DNA from: Symsagittifera roscoffensis
Lineage: Eukaryota; Xenacoelomorpha; Acoela; Convolutidae
Direction of reading: 5' to 3'
NCBI RefSeq assembly: GCF_963678635.1
Contig: NC_087064.1
Coordinates: 50,265,346 to 50,329,345, forward strand
DNA length: 64,000 nucleotides
The position numbers were made by a program, and so were the translations under genes. Under the pieces are notes generated by a model. The model had not been told where the DNA came from. It worked only from the letters and a program-made list of their open reading frames with translations, and ran no database searches. Below, in pieces: positions 12,493 through 22,486 of this stretch (position 1 is its first letter; each line of letters starts with the position of its first letter).

Positions 12493-13787
12493 TGGGTTAT
12501 CCCAATATCGAGATCTTATCTGATTATTATGATTTTTTCGGGGGGGATAGTTTGTTTTTGATGAATGTGTGTAATTATAATTGTGTTCCGCAAAATTGTT
12601 TCTTGTGAACGTTCTGCGTGTTTTGACGGTATTGTCATGGGTCTATATGTTTGATAATCCATTTGTGAATATTTTGGAGCAACCGAAGGTTTAACGGTTG
12701 ATTGTAAGGTTACCTGTGGTAGTGAAGTGTTTGTATTTCTTGGTGTTGTTAAATTTGGACGTATTGGTGAAATACTTTGTTGTGTAGTTGTTGTTGTTTG
12801 GACAATTTCTTCATTTATGAAGTGTGATGGTGTCTGAATATCTTGTTGAGTGAGGTTCCTAGTTCCATTAAGGTTTTCATTGTGTATGACGGTCGAGTTT
12901 AAGCTGTTATTTCGCGTATCGGGTAAAAATGTATTGTAGTTTAATGGTGTTGCATCAATGGATAATGGTATTACTCTTACATAATCTCTTGTATAAGATA
13001 TTGTACTTATTGCTTGACTTGCAATTGATTGTGGGATATTTATAAATGCATAATGAGACCATTCGGGGTCCCAAACGTAGTCTGACTGTTCTGTGATGGC
13101 GGTATCATCGTTTGAATTTTGAGGTCTGAAATTTTTTCTTGCTTGTGAAATTAAATCTATATTATGTGTGAAATAATCTATTATAAACCATGCCAAAATT
13201 TTTTGTAAGTCATGTTTTGTATGTTGTGAAACATCATCTTTAGTGAAATTTTCTTTAATTATATGTAGAAAAGTTGAAAATAGTGTGATTTCATGTCGTA
13301 CCCTTATATGTTTAGATGTCTCTGTCGGTGAGACACTTGGGATTGGAATTTCGTTTTCTAAAATTGAGAAATAACTATATATTATGGCAAAAACTTCATT
13401 AGTGAATATGGAGTTTGCTCTTTGTGAGTTATGATATTGTATGCTTTTTATGTATTCTGAGAACACTTTTGAAAAGTCTAAATCAAGGTCGTCTGTTTGA
13501 ATTACATATTTGCGGTGATTCGGGTTTGGTGAGCTGAATTCTATGGTGTACATTCCGTATTGTTGTGTCAAATTACATATATCTTTCAGATAGTGATCAA
13601 TAATTTGTCTTTTGATTTTTACATCTGGGAACTCTGTTTTACATGGGCTGATTCCGGGTTCAAATAAATTTAGTAGTAAATTCTTGCAAAGTATATGCTG
13701 TCCTCTATCATTGGGTGCATCTACGAGGAAGGGGAAGATATCGTCATCATCTGGACTATCTCCACTTCGAGTGTGTGTTTGGCTCAT
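12493..13787 (-). pseudogene. gag: N-terminal Gag region, element I
   Basis: Starts MSQTHTRSGDSPDDDD with an acidic N-terminus. It begins 32 nt inside the end of ORF A in another frame. About 330 residues of unrecognised globular-looking sequence (motifs DHYLKDICNLTQQYG, ILAWFIIDYFTHNIDL, DYVWDPEWS) are followed by a Thr/Ser/Pro-rich linker. The frame is lost near 12600, where the sequence departs from element II. No known matrix family is recognised. Position before the capsid makes a matrix-like role likely. Confidence 0.75.
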
Positions 13788-14229
13788 TTTTTCGTTTAAT
13801 GACTGTTAATAGGTCATTATCGATGTGTCTAATTGGTTGATTCCAGTTATATAAGTGTACTGGTTTGTGTTTATATTGCTTTTTTATTCGTCTTTTTCCT
13901 CTTTTTGATGAATTCGAAGTTGTTTCTGAGTCGGAAAAATATAATTGATCGTGAATGGGGCAATTTTTATCTATAGATTCTTTTAATTTATAAAGTTCGT
14001 CTAAATTGCTGGCTTCTGATTCTGAAAATGCGTTTCTATTTTTGGAAAATCTTTTTCGTGTTATTTGTCTTTGTTTGTTTATTATTTTTCTTTTTAGTGT
14101 TTGTCGTTTTGTTCTGATATATCCAACTGTTTGTGTATGAGGTGTGATTACAAGGTCGTATTTTTTGTTATCTATTTCACAGTTGTGTAAAAAGATTGTT
14201 TGTTTGTTTCCTAGATTTTTAAATGACAT
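13756..14229 (-). CDS. ORF A of element I: very basic protein, 157 aa
   Basis: Starts MSFKNLGNKQTI. The middle is dense in Lys/Arg (KRQTLKRKIINKQRQITRKR). An acidic/serine patch (SDSETTSNSS) follows, then a second basic run (KRGKRRIKKQYKHK). It is intact here and, with few changes, in element II (20960-21427). The C-terminus overlaps the gag start. Nucleic-acid binding or nuclear targeting is inferred from composition; a Rev-like regulatory role is only a guess. Confidence 0.7.
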   Translation of the reverse strand: MSFKNLGNKQTIFLHNCEIDNKKYDLVITPHTQTVGYIRTKRQTLKRKIINKQRQITRKRFSKNRNAFSESEASNLDELYKLKESIDKNCPIHDQLYFSDSETTSNSSKRGKRRIKKQYKHKPVHLYNWNQPIRHIDNDLLTVIKRKNEPNTHSKWR

Positions 14230-15157
14230 AAGGTTTAGGATGACGGATGCAAAAATTTGTTAGATGATTTCTATTTTCTTAAATTATTAGTCCTTACGAT
14301 TTTTTGGTTAGCTTAACCTGGGTCTATTGTTCAGGGTTGGAGAGAAAAGTATATCGATTCCGAAGAATGATTTTTACTTTCTCGTGGCTAGTATAAGTTA
14401 AGGTGTTAACTTACTTAATCTTACTTAAGGGTAGTGATTGTGTTCAAGGGTTGGAGAATAGTAAATCGATCCACAAGGTTCAGGTTTAATTAGAACGCGA
14501 GTAGTTCGTTAGATACTATTTTAAACTTACTAAGTGTAAGATTTATCCTGGGTCTTGATAAGAGGAGGGTTCAAGTGAAGGATGAATAACCGAAGTTCTT
14601 CACTGTTTATCATAATTTGAATGATTAGTTTTGTTCAAAAATTTCTATTAGTCTTGGATTTTTTGAAAGGGTTGGATAGTGAATCGACGTTTGAGGTCGT
14701 TAGACACTAGCTAAGGGGGTGGGGGAGAACAAAATTGTTCTTTTTGATCCAAGGATAGGCCTTGATGATCAAGTTTTGTAAATTTAATTAAATAGAAAAT
14801 TAATTAAGATCCAAGGATAAGCCTTGATGATCTGATTTTAAGATTAAGTGGATTTAAGTTTAAAATGGTTTAAATTTATTTAAGAAAAGATTTAGTGGCT
14901 TTATGATGTTAGTGAGCTTATGATTGCTGTTATGTTTTAGGTGATGAAGCTGGGACAACTGATGATTTTATGATTACTAACAGTTTATTGTCATGCTACT
15001 AATTTTATTTTGATTTTCAATAAATATTTTCCAAACATGTTTTATAGAATACTGCAGAATTTTAGGAAAACGATCTGAGATCTTTTTATCAATCGTTATT
15101 GTATATTAATAGTTTTGTTTAGCGCCTGAAATGATTATGAAGATTGACTTCAAGATT
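14230..15157 (-). other. 5' leader of element I between ORF0 and ORF A
   Basis: Non-coding. Holds two copies of a hairpin-forming unit read on the plus strand as GATCCAAGGATA(G/A)GCCTTGATGATC (about 14748-14773 and 14808-14832). It also holds three spaced copies of a module containing a GATTCACTATCCAACCC-like stretch. Both structures are conserved in element II, and the hairpin survives in degraded element III. Confidence 0.55.
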
Positions 15158-15391
15158 TTATGTTTGCAAATGAAAATCTAAATTCATTGCTAATAAAAAT
15201 CTAAATATAAAAGTTTGTGTTGGCTTTTGCCGTACTATCATATAACTATTTGGTAAGTTTCTACTCTGTCGTATGTCGTCTCTGGTTCGAGGTCTTCTTG
15301 CAATTCCGGGTATTTCTCTTATCGTTCGGAATATTGGCTTTGATCTATTGAGTCGTAGAGACATTTCGATTAAATTATCGTCGTGTAACAT
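15158..15391 (-). CDS. ORF0 of element I: 77-aa basic protein
   Basis: Starts MLHDDNLIEMSLRLNRS and contains an Arg-rich centre (RRPRTRDDIRQSRN), ending in LDFHLQT. The element II homologue (19799-20032) has the same length and about 85 percent identity. It lies directly downstream of the primer binding site, so it would be the first ORF of the genomic RNA. Function unknown; it could be a leader peptide, a spliced first exon, or an upstream ORF that delays translation of ORF A. Confidence 0.55.
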   Translation of the reverse strand: MLHDDNLIEMSLRLNRSKPIFRTIREIPGIARRPRTRDDIRQSRNLPNSYMIVRQKPTQTFIFRFLLAMNLDFHLQT

Positions 15392-15458
15392 TTTAAAAAT
15401 GTTTTGTCTAAATTCTAATCTATTTTTGGTTAATTCTAAGCTATTAAGGTCTTGTTCG

Positions 15459-15476
15459 AGACTTATGGTCGCACCA
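15459..15476 (-). promoter_or_regulatory. Probable tRNA primer binding site, element I
   Basis: Two bases after the LTR the sense strand reads TGGTGCGACCATAAGTCT, beginning with the TGG expected for pairing with a tRNA 3' CCA. The next bases (CGAAC) match the usual complement of a tRNA T-loop. Identical in element II. Confidence 0.6.
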
Positions 15477-15478
15477 GA

Positions 15479-15888
15479 TGAGTTAGGACCGAGGTGGTTA
15501 ACTCATAGAGTAATTTCGGATAGGGTGCACCGTCTGCTCGTCACGCTATCTTATTTTCGGCCGGATAGATTCGTGCAACTTCTTAGTCTAATACCGATCC
15601 TTATCTTACTCTTATACTATCTAGTCTCAGGTTGTTTAACTAGTCTCTGCTAGGCTCAATAGATCTAGGGTATACTGGTTTATTGCGGCTGCTGAAGTTC
15701 CTTTGGAGAGGCAACTAAATTCTAAGTTAAATTCAAATCTCTCTGGTGCTGAAATTACAAGTAATTTCAGCACTTACAAATAAGTGGGTTGTTAGTTAGA
15801 TGGATCATGATTGGTTAATATTAAATACTTTACAGTGGTAAAATATCTAATTTATCCAATCATAATATGTAGTTTAGATCAGGTTCCA
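15479..15888 (-). repeat. 5' LTR of element I (410 bp)
   Basis: Sense-strand ends are TG...CA. Same length as both LTRs of element II and clearly homologous, with a handful of differences (for example near the 3' end, where element II has AAACCCATCGG). It includes the 13-bp inverted repeat GTGCTGAAATTAC and an AATAAA signal. Its outer edge cuts a fold-back repeat at 15889, so the expected target duplication is ATTG. Confidence 0.93.
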
Positions 15889-16757
15889 ATTGGTATAATA
15901 TTGAATTGAACAAACTTTTTAAAAACTACTGAATTTTTTCCAATTGCTGCTTAAAATGTATTCGAAATTTTGTCCATTTTTTACCGATCGAATCTGATTT
16001 TTGAGTTCTAATGTAAAATTCTAGATCCTAGTCATCCTGAAAGAAAAAGAAGAGGCACAAAACTACCCAGATGCCGCTTGATCGTAATACCTGATTCAAC
16101 TTTCGGTTTTTGTCCCCATTACTTTTCGCGCATCATGTCATTATAATCTCAAAATGGTTAAAACTATTCATGGTATGTGTGCGTTAAAAATTCAGTTTGC
16201 AACTAACATAGTCAGTATTTGAATTTCATCTGACCCTTTAACTACTAAGTCTGAATCTAAGCAGAGGGAGGTTTCTGTTCTTCTTTTCAGACTGATTTTG
16301 TGATTGTAATCACAAGACTACTCTGAAAAAGGCATACAAATCTCCACCTGCAGCGATTCAGACTTAGTAGTTGAAGGGCAAAATAAAACTCAAATTGCTG
16401 ATTTTGTTAAGTAAAAACTGCATCTATGAGGCACACATAAACCATATACATTTTCAACTATTTTAGGATTATAATGACAAGATGCGCGAGAAACTAATGG
16501 GGACACAAAACCAAAAAAATGAATTAAGTATTACGATCAAGCAACATCTCGTAATAGTTTAATCCGCTTCTCTTTGTTTCAGGATGAATAGTATCTGGAA
16601 CTTTACATTATAACTCGAAAATCAGATTCGATCGGTGTTCTAACAAAATGAACAAAACTTTGAATGCATTTTAGCAGGAGAAGGGAAAAATTTAGTAAAC
16701 TATTCAAAAATTTGTCCAATTGTGAAATTATACCAATTCAATCTGATTTTCGAGTTT
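15889..16757. repeat. Fold-back (long inverted repeat) element, interrupted by element I
   Basis: The two arms, about 15889-16305 and 16308-16737 or beyond, are imperfect inverted copies centred on TGTGATT-GT-AATCACA at 16299-16314. Shared segments include TTCAGACTTAGTAGTT and the GATGCGCGA/TCGCGCATC region. The right arm continues past the point matching the LTR edge (16738 on), while the left arm stops there. Element I therefore inserted into the left arm. No coding capacity is seen. Probably a non-autonomous DNA transposon. Confidence 0.75.
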
Positions 16758-16776
16758 AGCTGATACCTGAGATTCT

Positions 16777-17374
16777 CAGGGATTCGACTCCTTGACGACC
16801 CAAAGGCCCCATTTTACTACTGTTTTAAAACAATCCTTTTTTGTCTCACCGACATTACACCGGTTTGACCATCCTTCAAAAAATTCCCCCATCTTACAAC
16901 TTCTTATAAGATTTGTAGGAAAATTTCCCTATCTTACAACTTTTTGAAAGTTCGTTTTTTCCAGATAGTTGACTGTTTTGAGAACAAAAAACTTCGAAAA
17001 AACCCTTCTGATTAACTTTTAGTGATTCGAACTTTTTTCCCCACATTTCTTACAACTTTTCTTATAAAAAAAGTTGTAAGATAGGAACTTTTCCCACAAA
17101 AAATGATCTTCATTTTATAAAAGAGCCCTTTTAACTTTTGGGGGGAGAGCGCGCAATGTTTTCCTCGAAATTTTTCAAAAAACGCCCAAAATTGTCTTTT
17201 TTGACAGGTTTTTCATTAATTCGCCTACGGCGCAGAAAGTTTGATTTAAACAGGGTCTGCATAATGACTCGGGAGAGCTCACAAAAGAACTTTCGTTGTA
17301 CAAAAAGGTCGACAAAAGGTTTGAAATTCTTTCGAAAATCCACCCCTACTTTGAGAAAACCCTAGATCCGCCCT
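16777..17374. mobile_element. hAT-like non-autonomous repeat, copy A (5' end missing)
   Basis: Shares the GGGATTCGAC...GACCCAAAG start region and the terminal CCTAGATCCGCCC with copies B (17886-18260) and C (38939-39248). The left terminal inverted repeat is absent. Longer than B, with extra inner sequence carrying repeated TCTTACAACTT segments. Open frames inside are not convincing genes. Confidence 0.6.
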
Positions 17375-17885
17375 ATATCTAGCGTTATCTTCTATTTCTA
17401 ACATAAGATTTTATTTGTAAGCCATGCACGGCAAGTTAAGGGTTTGGAGTTGCAAAAATAAGTGCTTTTAACTCACCGGCGACGTTGAGAAATTTAGCTA
17501 AAAAAAGTTTCTCAATTAAAAACTGCGCAAGCGAAGTGGAGCAAGAAATAAAATTGATCAAACAAACTTACTCAGCAGCTCAGCAGAGATGATGGACTCC
17601 CGCCCTAAACAGCTTGAAAAGTATAACAGGTGGAAGCGTGTTGAGATCAATTGCTGAGAACTTACCAAAAAAGTCCATAAGTAGCTTTTTTTGTTTTTTT
17701 TTAATCTTCAACTTTCACGAACATCACGAAAAATCGGCACCAATTGCTCCTCGCCTCCTAAAACATTCCTGCACACACCACTAATTTGATTTCACGTACA
17801 AGTTTTGGCTGTTTTAGGTGTAGCAGCTATACGTTATGGAGGTTCAGAAAAGTGCATTGTTGTTACAATTAATTACCGTCTGCTG
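17375..17885. other. Unannotated stretch
   Basis: No exon, repeat or RNA gene can be supported. It is presumably intron or downstream sequence of the FN3-like host gene. Confidence 0.5.
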
Positions 17886-18260
17886 CAGGGGCGGATTTAG
17901 AAGGGGGCGGACGCCCCCCCCCCCATGGGATTCGACCCCCTGCCGACCCAAAGGGTCCCCTCTATGATAATTTTTAAGAAAACCATTTTTGGCCAACCGA
18001 CCCTAAAATTTTTCTAAAGGCGCCTTTGGCGCCAATATATACTAACATTGAGGGGGAGCGCGCGCCAAAAAAACGGCTTTTTTGACAATTTTTTCAAAAA
18101 ATTGCCTGCGGCGCAGAAACTTTTACCAAGGTAGGGGCAAAATAGTACTTTGGGAGAGCTCGAAAAATCAATTTGGTCGACCTAAAAAAAAGGTCGTCAA
18201 AATGTTCGAAAATTTTTTGATAATACGTCCCCCCTCGAGAAAATCCTAGATCCACCCCTG
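17886..18260. mobile_element. hAT-like MITE, copy B
   Basis: Terminal inverted repeats CAGGGGCGGATTTAG / CTAGATCCACCCCTG. Flanked by an 8-bp target duplication with one mismatch (GTCTGCTG at 17878-17885, GTCTGCTA at 18261-18268). Terminal CAGGGG and 8-bp duplications are hallmarks of hAT transposons. At 375 bp and with no transposase, it is non-autonomous. Confidence 0.8.
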
Positions 18261-18955
18261 GTCTGCTAATCAATTAATTAGCCTCTACGCTTTCAAAAAT
18301 GATAAATTAATAAAAAGATTAGTGTCTGGCGTGCACAGGTTTTTTGTTATGAAATATTTAAAAAAACTCGGTTAACTATTATTGGTTTGTATTTATAACT
18401 GTTGATTATGAAGCATAGATTTTTTTGAAAAGTGTAAGACAACTAACAGTTGGTGATTGTGACCCACGAAGACTTTTCTCCTGTGAACTTAGATGTTGCC
18501 TGTAACCGCACTTCGTTGTGAGCACAAGGATTGATTCCGTCTATTGTTGCGAACAGATCTAATCAAAATAAATGAGGCATTCATGTGATTACTTAATTGA
18601 ATGATGCATTTTGGTTTAGTGATCTGGTCTGCTCGTTTTCGGTTCTCTGATAAAACGGTTTACTGACCTACCACTTTTTATTCTGACCACGGAGTAGGGA
18701 GAAACTTTGGGTATTGGTGCTTTGTCCCTCGTAAAATCAAGTATCACGAAAAAACTGATTTTGGATACTTTTGCTCCATAAGTTCTTTAAAGATTGGTGA
18801 TTGCTAATCCGCATATACATCAGGTTGAGCAAAGTAAATGCTATGGAATACAATTGTCACTTCAGTTCGAGTAACTTATTGGTTACTAGAAGTAATTGAA
18901 GCTCCATAAACAACAAATGAGCCAACGTCGGCTCAGATAGGTTAGCTTTTTGAAC
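18261..18955. other. Probable intron or flank of host gene, no exon recognised
   Basis: The exon at 18956-19132 holds only the first part of an FN3-like domain, so the rest should lie in this direction on the minus strand. No downstream exon with clear coding character could be found by eye. Confidence 0.4.
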
Positions 18956-19132
18956 CTGTTTTAGCGGCTGTTACGTTGTCGCGCAAAGTTTCCAACCCAT
19001 CGGTGATAAAGTACACAAGGTAGTGACTGTCTTCATGTTCTGAAAATGCCTTGGATGTTTTCCAGCTTATGCTCCAGACAGAGGGGGATTTCAGATCAAC
19101 TGTAATTTCAGATGGTTGCCATTCTTCTGAAC
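18956..19132 (-). CDS. Host gene exon: first half of an FN3-like domain
   Basis: Minus-strand exon of 177 bp with acceptor TTTTTTCTCCAG and donor CAG/GTTCAA, phase 1-1 like the other four exons. It encodes a segment with PSEITVDLKSPSVWSISWKT and YLVYFITDG, the Trp and Tyr pattern of a fibronectin type III beta-sandwich. At 59 codons it is shorter than the other exons, so the domain is probably split by a further intron. It lies downstream of element II in the host gene. Confidence 0.55.
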
Positions 19133-19297
19133 CTGGAGAAAAAAAACATGAACATGGCACTATGCAATGAGCGTTTCGATAAATTTTACTAGTTTATTAA
19201 ACCAGAAGTCCAGAAGGTTTAAATGTACTCAAATTTGGCTTTTTCTATTTTTTTCCGCGGCGTTTTGTTGTCACAATTCTTTTTCAGCAGAATTACC

Positions 19298-19301
19298 GTT
19301 G
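19298..19301. repeat. Target-site duplication GTTG, left of element II
   Basis: GTTG directly precedes the left LTR and is repeated at 38136-38139 after the right LTR. This marks both ends of one insertion. Confidence 0.9.
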
Positions 19302-19711
19302 TGGAACCTGATCTAAACTACATTTTATGATTGGATAAATTAGATATTTTACCAATGTAAAGTATTTAATATTAACCAATCATGATCCATCTAACTAACA
19401 ATCCACTTATTTGTAAGTGCTGAAATTACTTGTAATTTCAGCACCAGAGAGATTTGAATTTAACTTAGAAATTAGTTGAACTCTCCCGAGTACTTTAGCA
19501 GCCGCAATAAACCAGTATACCCTAGATCTATTGAGCCTAGCAGAGACTAGTTAAACAACCTGAGACTAGATAGTATAAGAGTAAGATTAGGATCGGTATT
19601 AGACTAAGAAGTTGCACGAATCTATCCGGCCGAAAATAAGATAGCGTGACGAGCAGACGGTGTACCCTATCCGAAATTACTCTATGAGTTAAACCCATCG
19701 GTCCTAACTCA
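19302..19711 (+). repeat. 5' LTR of element II (410 bp)
   Basis: TG...CA ends. Contains a 13-bp inverted repeat with a 2-nt spacer (GTGCTGAAATTAC-TT-GTAATTTCAGCAC, 19417-19444) and an AATAAA at 19506-19511. A TATA box is not obvious. Confidence 0.95.
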
Positions 19712-19713
19712 TC

Positions 19714-19731
19714 TGGTGCGACCATAAGTCT
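19714..19731 (+). promoter_or_regulatory. Probable tRNA primer binding site, element II
   Basis: TGGTGCGACCATAAGTCT lies two bases after the LTR, followed by CGAAC. It predicts a primer tRNA ending in GGTCGCACCA. The tRNA species could not be named with confidence. Confidence 0.6.
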
Positions 19732-19798
19732 CGAACAAGACCTTAATAGCTTAGCATTAACCAATAATAGATTAGAATTTAGACATAACATTTACAAA

Positions 19799-20032
19799 AT
19801 GTTATACGACAATAATTTAATCGAAATGTCTCTACGACTCAATAGATCAGAGCCAATATTCCGAACGATAACAGAACTACCCGGAATTGGAAGAAGACCT
19901 CGAACCAGAGACGACATACGACAAAGCAGAAACTTACCATATAGTTATATGATAGTTCGGCAAAAGCCAGAACAAACTTTTGTATTTAGAATACTACTAG
20001 CAATGAATTTAGATTTTCATTTGCAAACATAA
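19799..20032 (+). CDS. ORF0 of element II: 77-aa basic protein
   Basis: Starts MLYDNNLIEMSLRLNRS with a central RRPRTRDDIRQSRN. Same length and ends as in element I, with mostly substitution differences and no indel. First ATG-initiated ORF after the primer binding site. No family recognised. Confidence 0.55.
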   Translation: MLYDNNLIEMSLRLNRSEPIFRTITELPGIGRRPRTRDDIRQSRNLPYSYMIVRQKPEQTFVFRILLAMNLDFHLQT

Positions 20033-20959
20033 AATTTTGAAGTCAATCTTCAAAATCATTTCAGGCGCTAAACAAAATTATTAATATACAATAACGATTG
20101 ATAAAAAGATCTCAGATCGTTTTCCTAAATTCTGCAGTAATATACAAAACATGTTTGAAAAATATTTATTGAAAAATCAAAATAAAAATTAGTAGCATGA
20201 CAATAAATGGTTAGTAATTATAAATCATCCTGTTGTTCCAGCTTCATCGCCTAAACATAACAGCAATCATAAGCTCACTAATATCATAAAAATACTAAAT
20301 CTCTTCTTTACACAAATTTAAAACATTTTAAACTTAAATTCACTTAATTTTAAAATCAGATCATCAAGGCTTATCCTTGGATCTTAAATCATTTTCTATT
20401 TAATTAAATTTAAAACTTGATCATCAAGGCCTATCCTTGGATCAAAAAGAACAACTTTGTTCTCCCCCACCCACTTAACGAGTGTCTAACGACCTCAAAC
20501 GTCGATTCACTATCCAACCCTTTCTAAAAACCCAGGACTAATAGAAATTTTTGAACAAAACTAGTCATTCAAATTAGGATAAACAGTGAAGAACTTCGGT
20601 TATTCATCCTTCACTTGATCCCCCCTCTTACCAGACCCAGGATAAATCTTAGACTTAGTAAGTTTAAAATAGTATCTAACGAACTACTCGCGTTCTAATT
20701 ATACCTGAACCCTGTGGATCGATTTACTATTCTCCAACCCTGAACACAATCACTACCCTTAAGTAAGATTAAGTAAGTTAGCACCTTAGCTTATACTAGC
20801 CACGAGAAAGTATAAAATCATTCTTCGGAATCGATATACTTTTCTCCCCAACCCTGAACAAATAGACCCAGGTTAGGCTAACAAAAAAATCGTAAGGACT
20901 AACAGTTTAAGCAAATAGAAATAATTTAACAACCTTTTGCATCCGTCATCCTAAACCTT
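20033..20959 (+). other. 5' leader of element II with paired hairpins and repeated modules
   Basis: Two GATCATCAAGG(C)(T/C)TATCCTTGGATC hairpins lie at about 20359-20384 and 20418-20443. Three imperfect modules follow, each with a CCAACCCT-type core (near 20515, 20737 and 20850) and flanking GAACA or CCCAGG. A packaging or translation-control function is possible but not shown. No ORF of note. Confidence 0.5.
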
Positions 20960-21427
20960 ATGTCATTTAAAAACCTAGGAAATAAACAAACAATCGTTTT
21001 ACACAATTGTGAAATAAATAACAAAAAATACGACCTTGTAATCACACCTCATACACAAACAGTTGGATACATTAGAACAAAACGACAAACATTAAAGAGA
21101 AAAATAATAACTAAACAAAGACAAATAACACGAAAAAGATTTTCAAAAAATCGAAACGCATTTTCAGAATCAGAAACCAACAGTTTAGACGAACTTTATA
21201 AACTAAAAGAATCAATAGATAAAAATTGCCCAATTCACGATCAATTATATTTCTCTGACTCAGAAACAACTTCAAATTCATCAAAAAGAGGAAAAAGAAG
21301 AATAAAAAAGCAGTATAAACACAAACCAGTACATTTATACAATTGGAATCAACCAATTAGACACATTGATAATTACATATTAACAGTCATCGAACGAAAA
21401 AATGAGCTCAACGCACACCCCAGGTGA
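20960..21427 (+). CDS. ORF A of element II: very basic protein, 155 aa
   Basis: Intact. Starts MSFKNLGNKQTIV and has two Lys/Arg-rich blocks around an acidic serine patch, as in element I. Ends 26 nt inside the Gag frame, whose ATG is at 21402. The two basic blocks could act in RNA binding or nuclear import. A homologue could not be seen in element III, where this segment is deleted. Confidence 0.7.
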   Translation: MSFKNLGNKQTIVLHNCEINNKKYDLVITPHTQTVGYIRTKRQTLKRKIITKQRQITRKRFSKNRNAFSESETNSLDELYKLKESIDKNCPIHDQLYFSDSETTSNSSKRGKRRIKKQYKHKPVHLYNWNQPIRHIDNYILTVIERKNELNAHPR

Positions 21428-22483
21428 AGAAAGTCCAGATGATGATGATATTTTCCCCTTTACTGCAAAAATTTACTCTTAAATTTGTTTGAACCCGGAA
21501 TCAGTCCATGTAAAACAGAGTTCCCAGATGTAAAAATCAAAAGACAAATTATCGATCACTATCTAAAAGATATATGTAACCTAACACAACAATACGGAAT
21601 CTACTCCATAGAATTCAGCTCACCAAACCAGAATCACAGTAAATATATAATTCAAACAGACGACCTTGATTTAGAATTCTCAAAAGTATTCTCAGAATAT
21701 ATAAAAAGCAACCAATATCATAACTCACAAAGAGCAAACTCCATATTCACCAATGAAGTTTTTGCGATAATATATAGTTATATCTCAATATTAGAAAACG
21801 AAATCCAGATACCAAATGTCTCACCGACAGAAACATCTAAACATATAAGAGTACGACATGAAATCACACTACTCTCTAGTTTTCTAAATATAATTAAAGA
21901 AAATTTCACGAAAGATGAAGTTTCACAACATACAAAACACGACTTACAAAAAATCTTGGCATGGTTCATAATAGATTATTTCACACATAATATTGATTTA
22001 ATTTCACAAGCAAGAAAAAATTTTAGACTCCAAAACTCAAACGATGATACTGCCATCACAGAACAATCAGACTATGTTTGGGACCCCGAATGGTCTCATC
22101 CCGCATTCATAAACTTCCCACAATCAATCTCAAGTCAAGCAATAAGTACGATATCTTATGTAAGAGATTATGTACGAGTAATACCATTAACCATTGATGC
22201 AACACCATTAAACTATAATACATTTTTACCCGATATGCAAAATAATAGTTTAAACTCTACAGTCATACACAATGAAAACCTCAATGGAACTAGGAATCTT
22301 ACTCAACAAGATATCCAGACACCATCACACTTCATAAATGAAGAAATCGTACACACAACAACTACACAACAAAGTATTTCACCAATACGTCCAAACTTAA
22401 CAACACCAAGAAATACAAATCCTTCACAAACACAGGTAACATTACAATCAACCGTTAAACCTTCGGTTGCCCCAAAATATTGA
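21402..22483 (+). pseudogene. gag: N-terminal Gag region, element II
   Basis: ATG at 21402 followed by an acidic stretch. A 37-nt deletion relative to element I near 21460 shifts the frame, so the main body is open only from about 21470 (first ATG 21485). The ILAWFIIDYFTHNIDL and DYVWDPEWS motifs are conserved. It ends at a TGA (22481-22483) where element I has a Ser codon; downstream Gag continues in the same frame. Confidence 0.75.
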
Positions 22484-22486
22484 CAC

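Larger units (their letters stand above)
1..15888 (-). mobile_element. Element I: large env-bearing LTR retroelement (Ty3/gypsy type), left end outside window
   Basis: Minus-strand copy of the family defined by element II. In transcription order it shows a 5' LTR (15479-15888), primer binding site, ORF0, leader, ORF A, gag-pol, two hydrophobic ORFs, ORF X, env and the first 263 codons of ORF Z, where the window ends. By comparison with element II about 2.6 kb is missing, including the 3' LTR. Gag-pol, ORF X and env carry scattered nonsense and frameshift changes that mostly differ from those in element II, so the two copies decayed or were defective independently. Family assignment rests on the protease-RT-RNase H-integrase order and the GPY/F motif. 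Confidence 0.93.

Noticed and set aside
17131-17365. Paired ORFs of 70-75 codons on both strands in hAT-like copy A
   Set aside because: They lie within a non-autonomous repeat whose other copies do not keep the frames.
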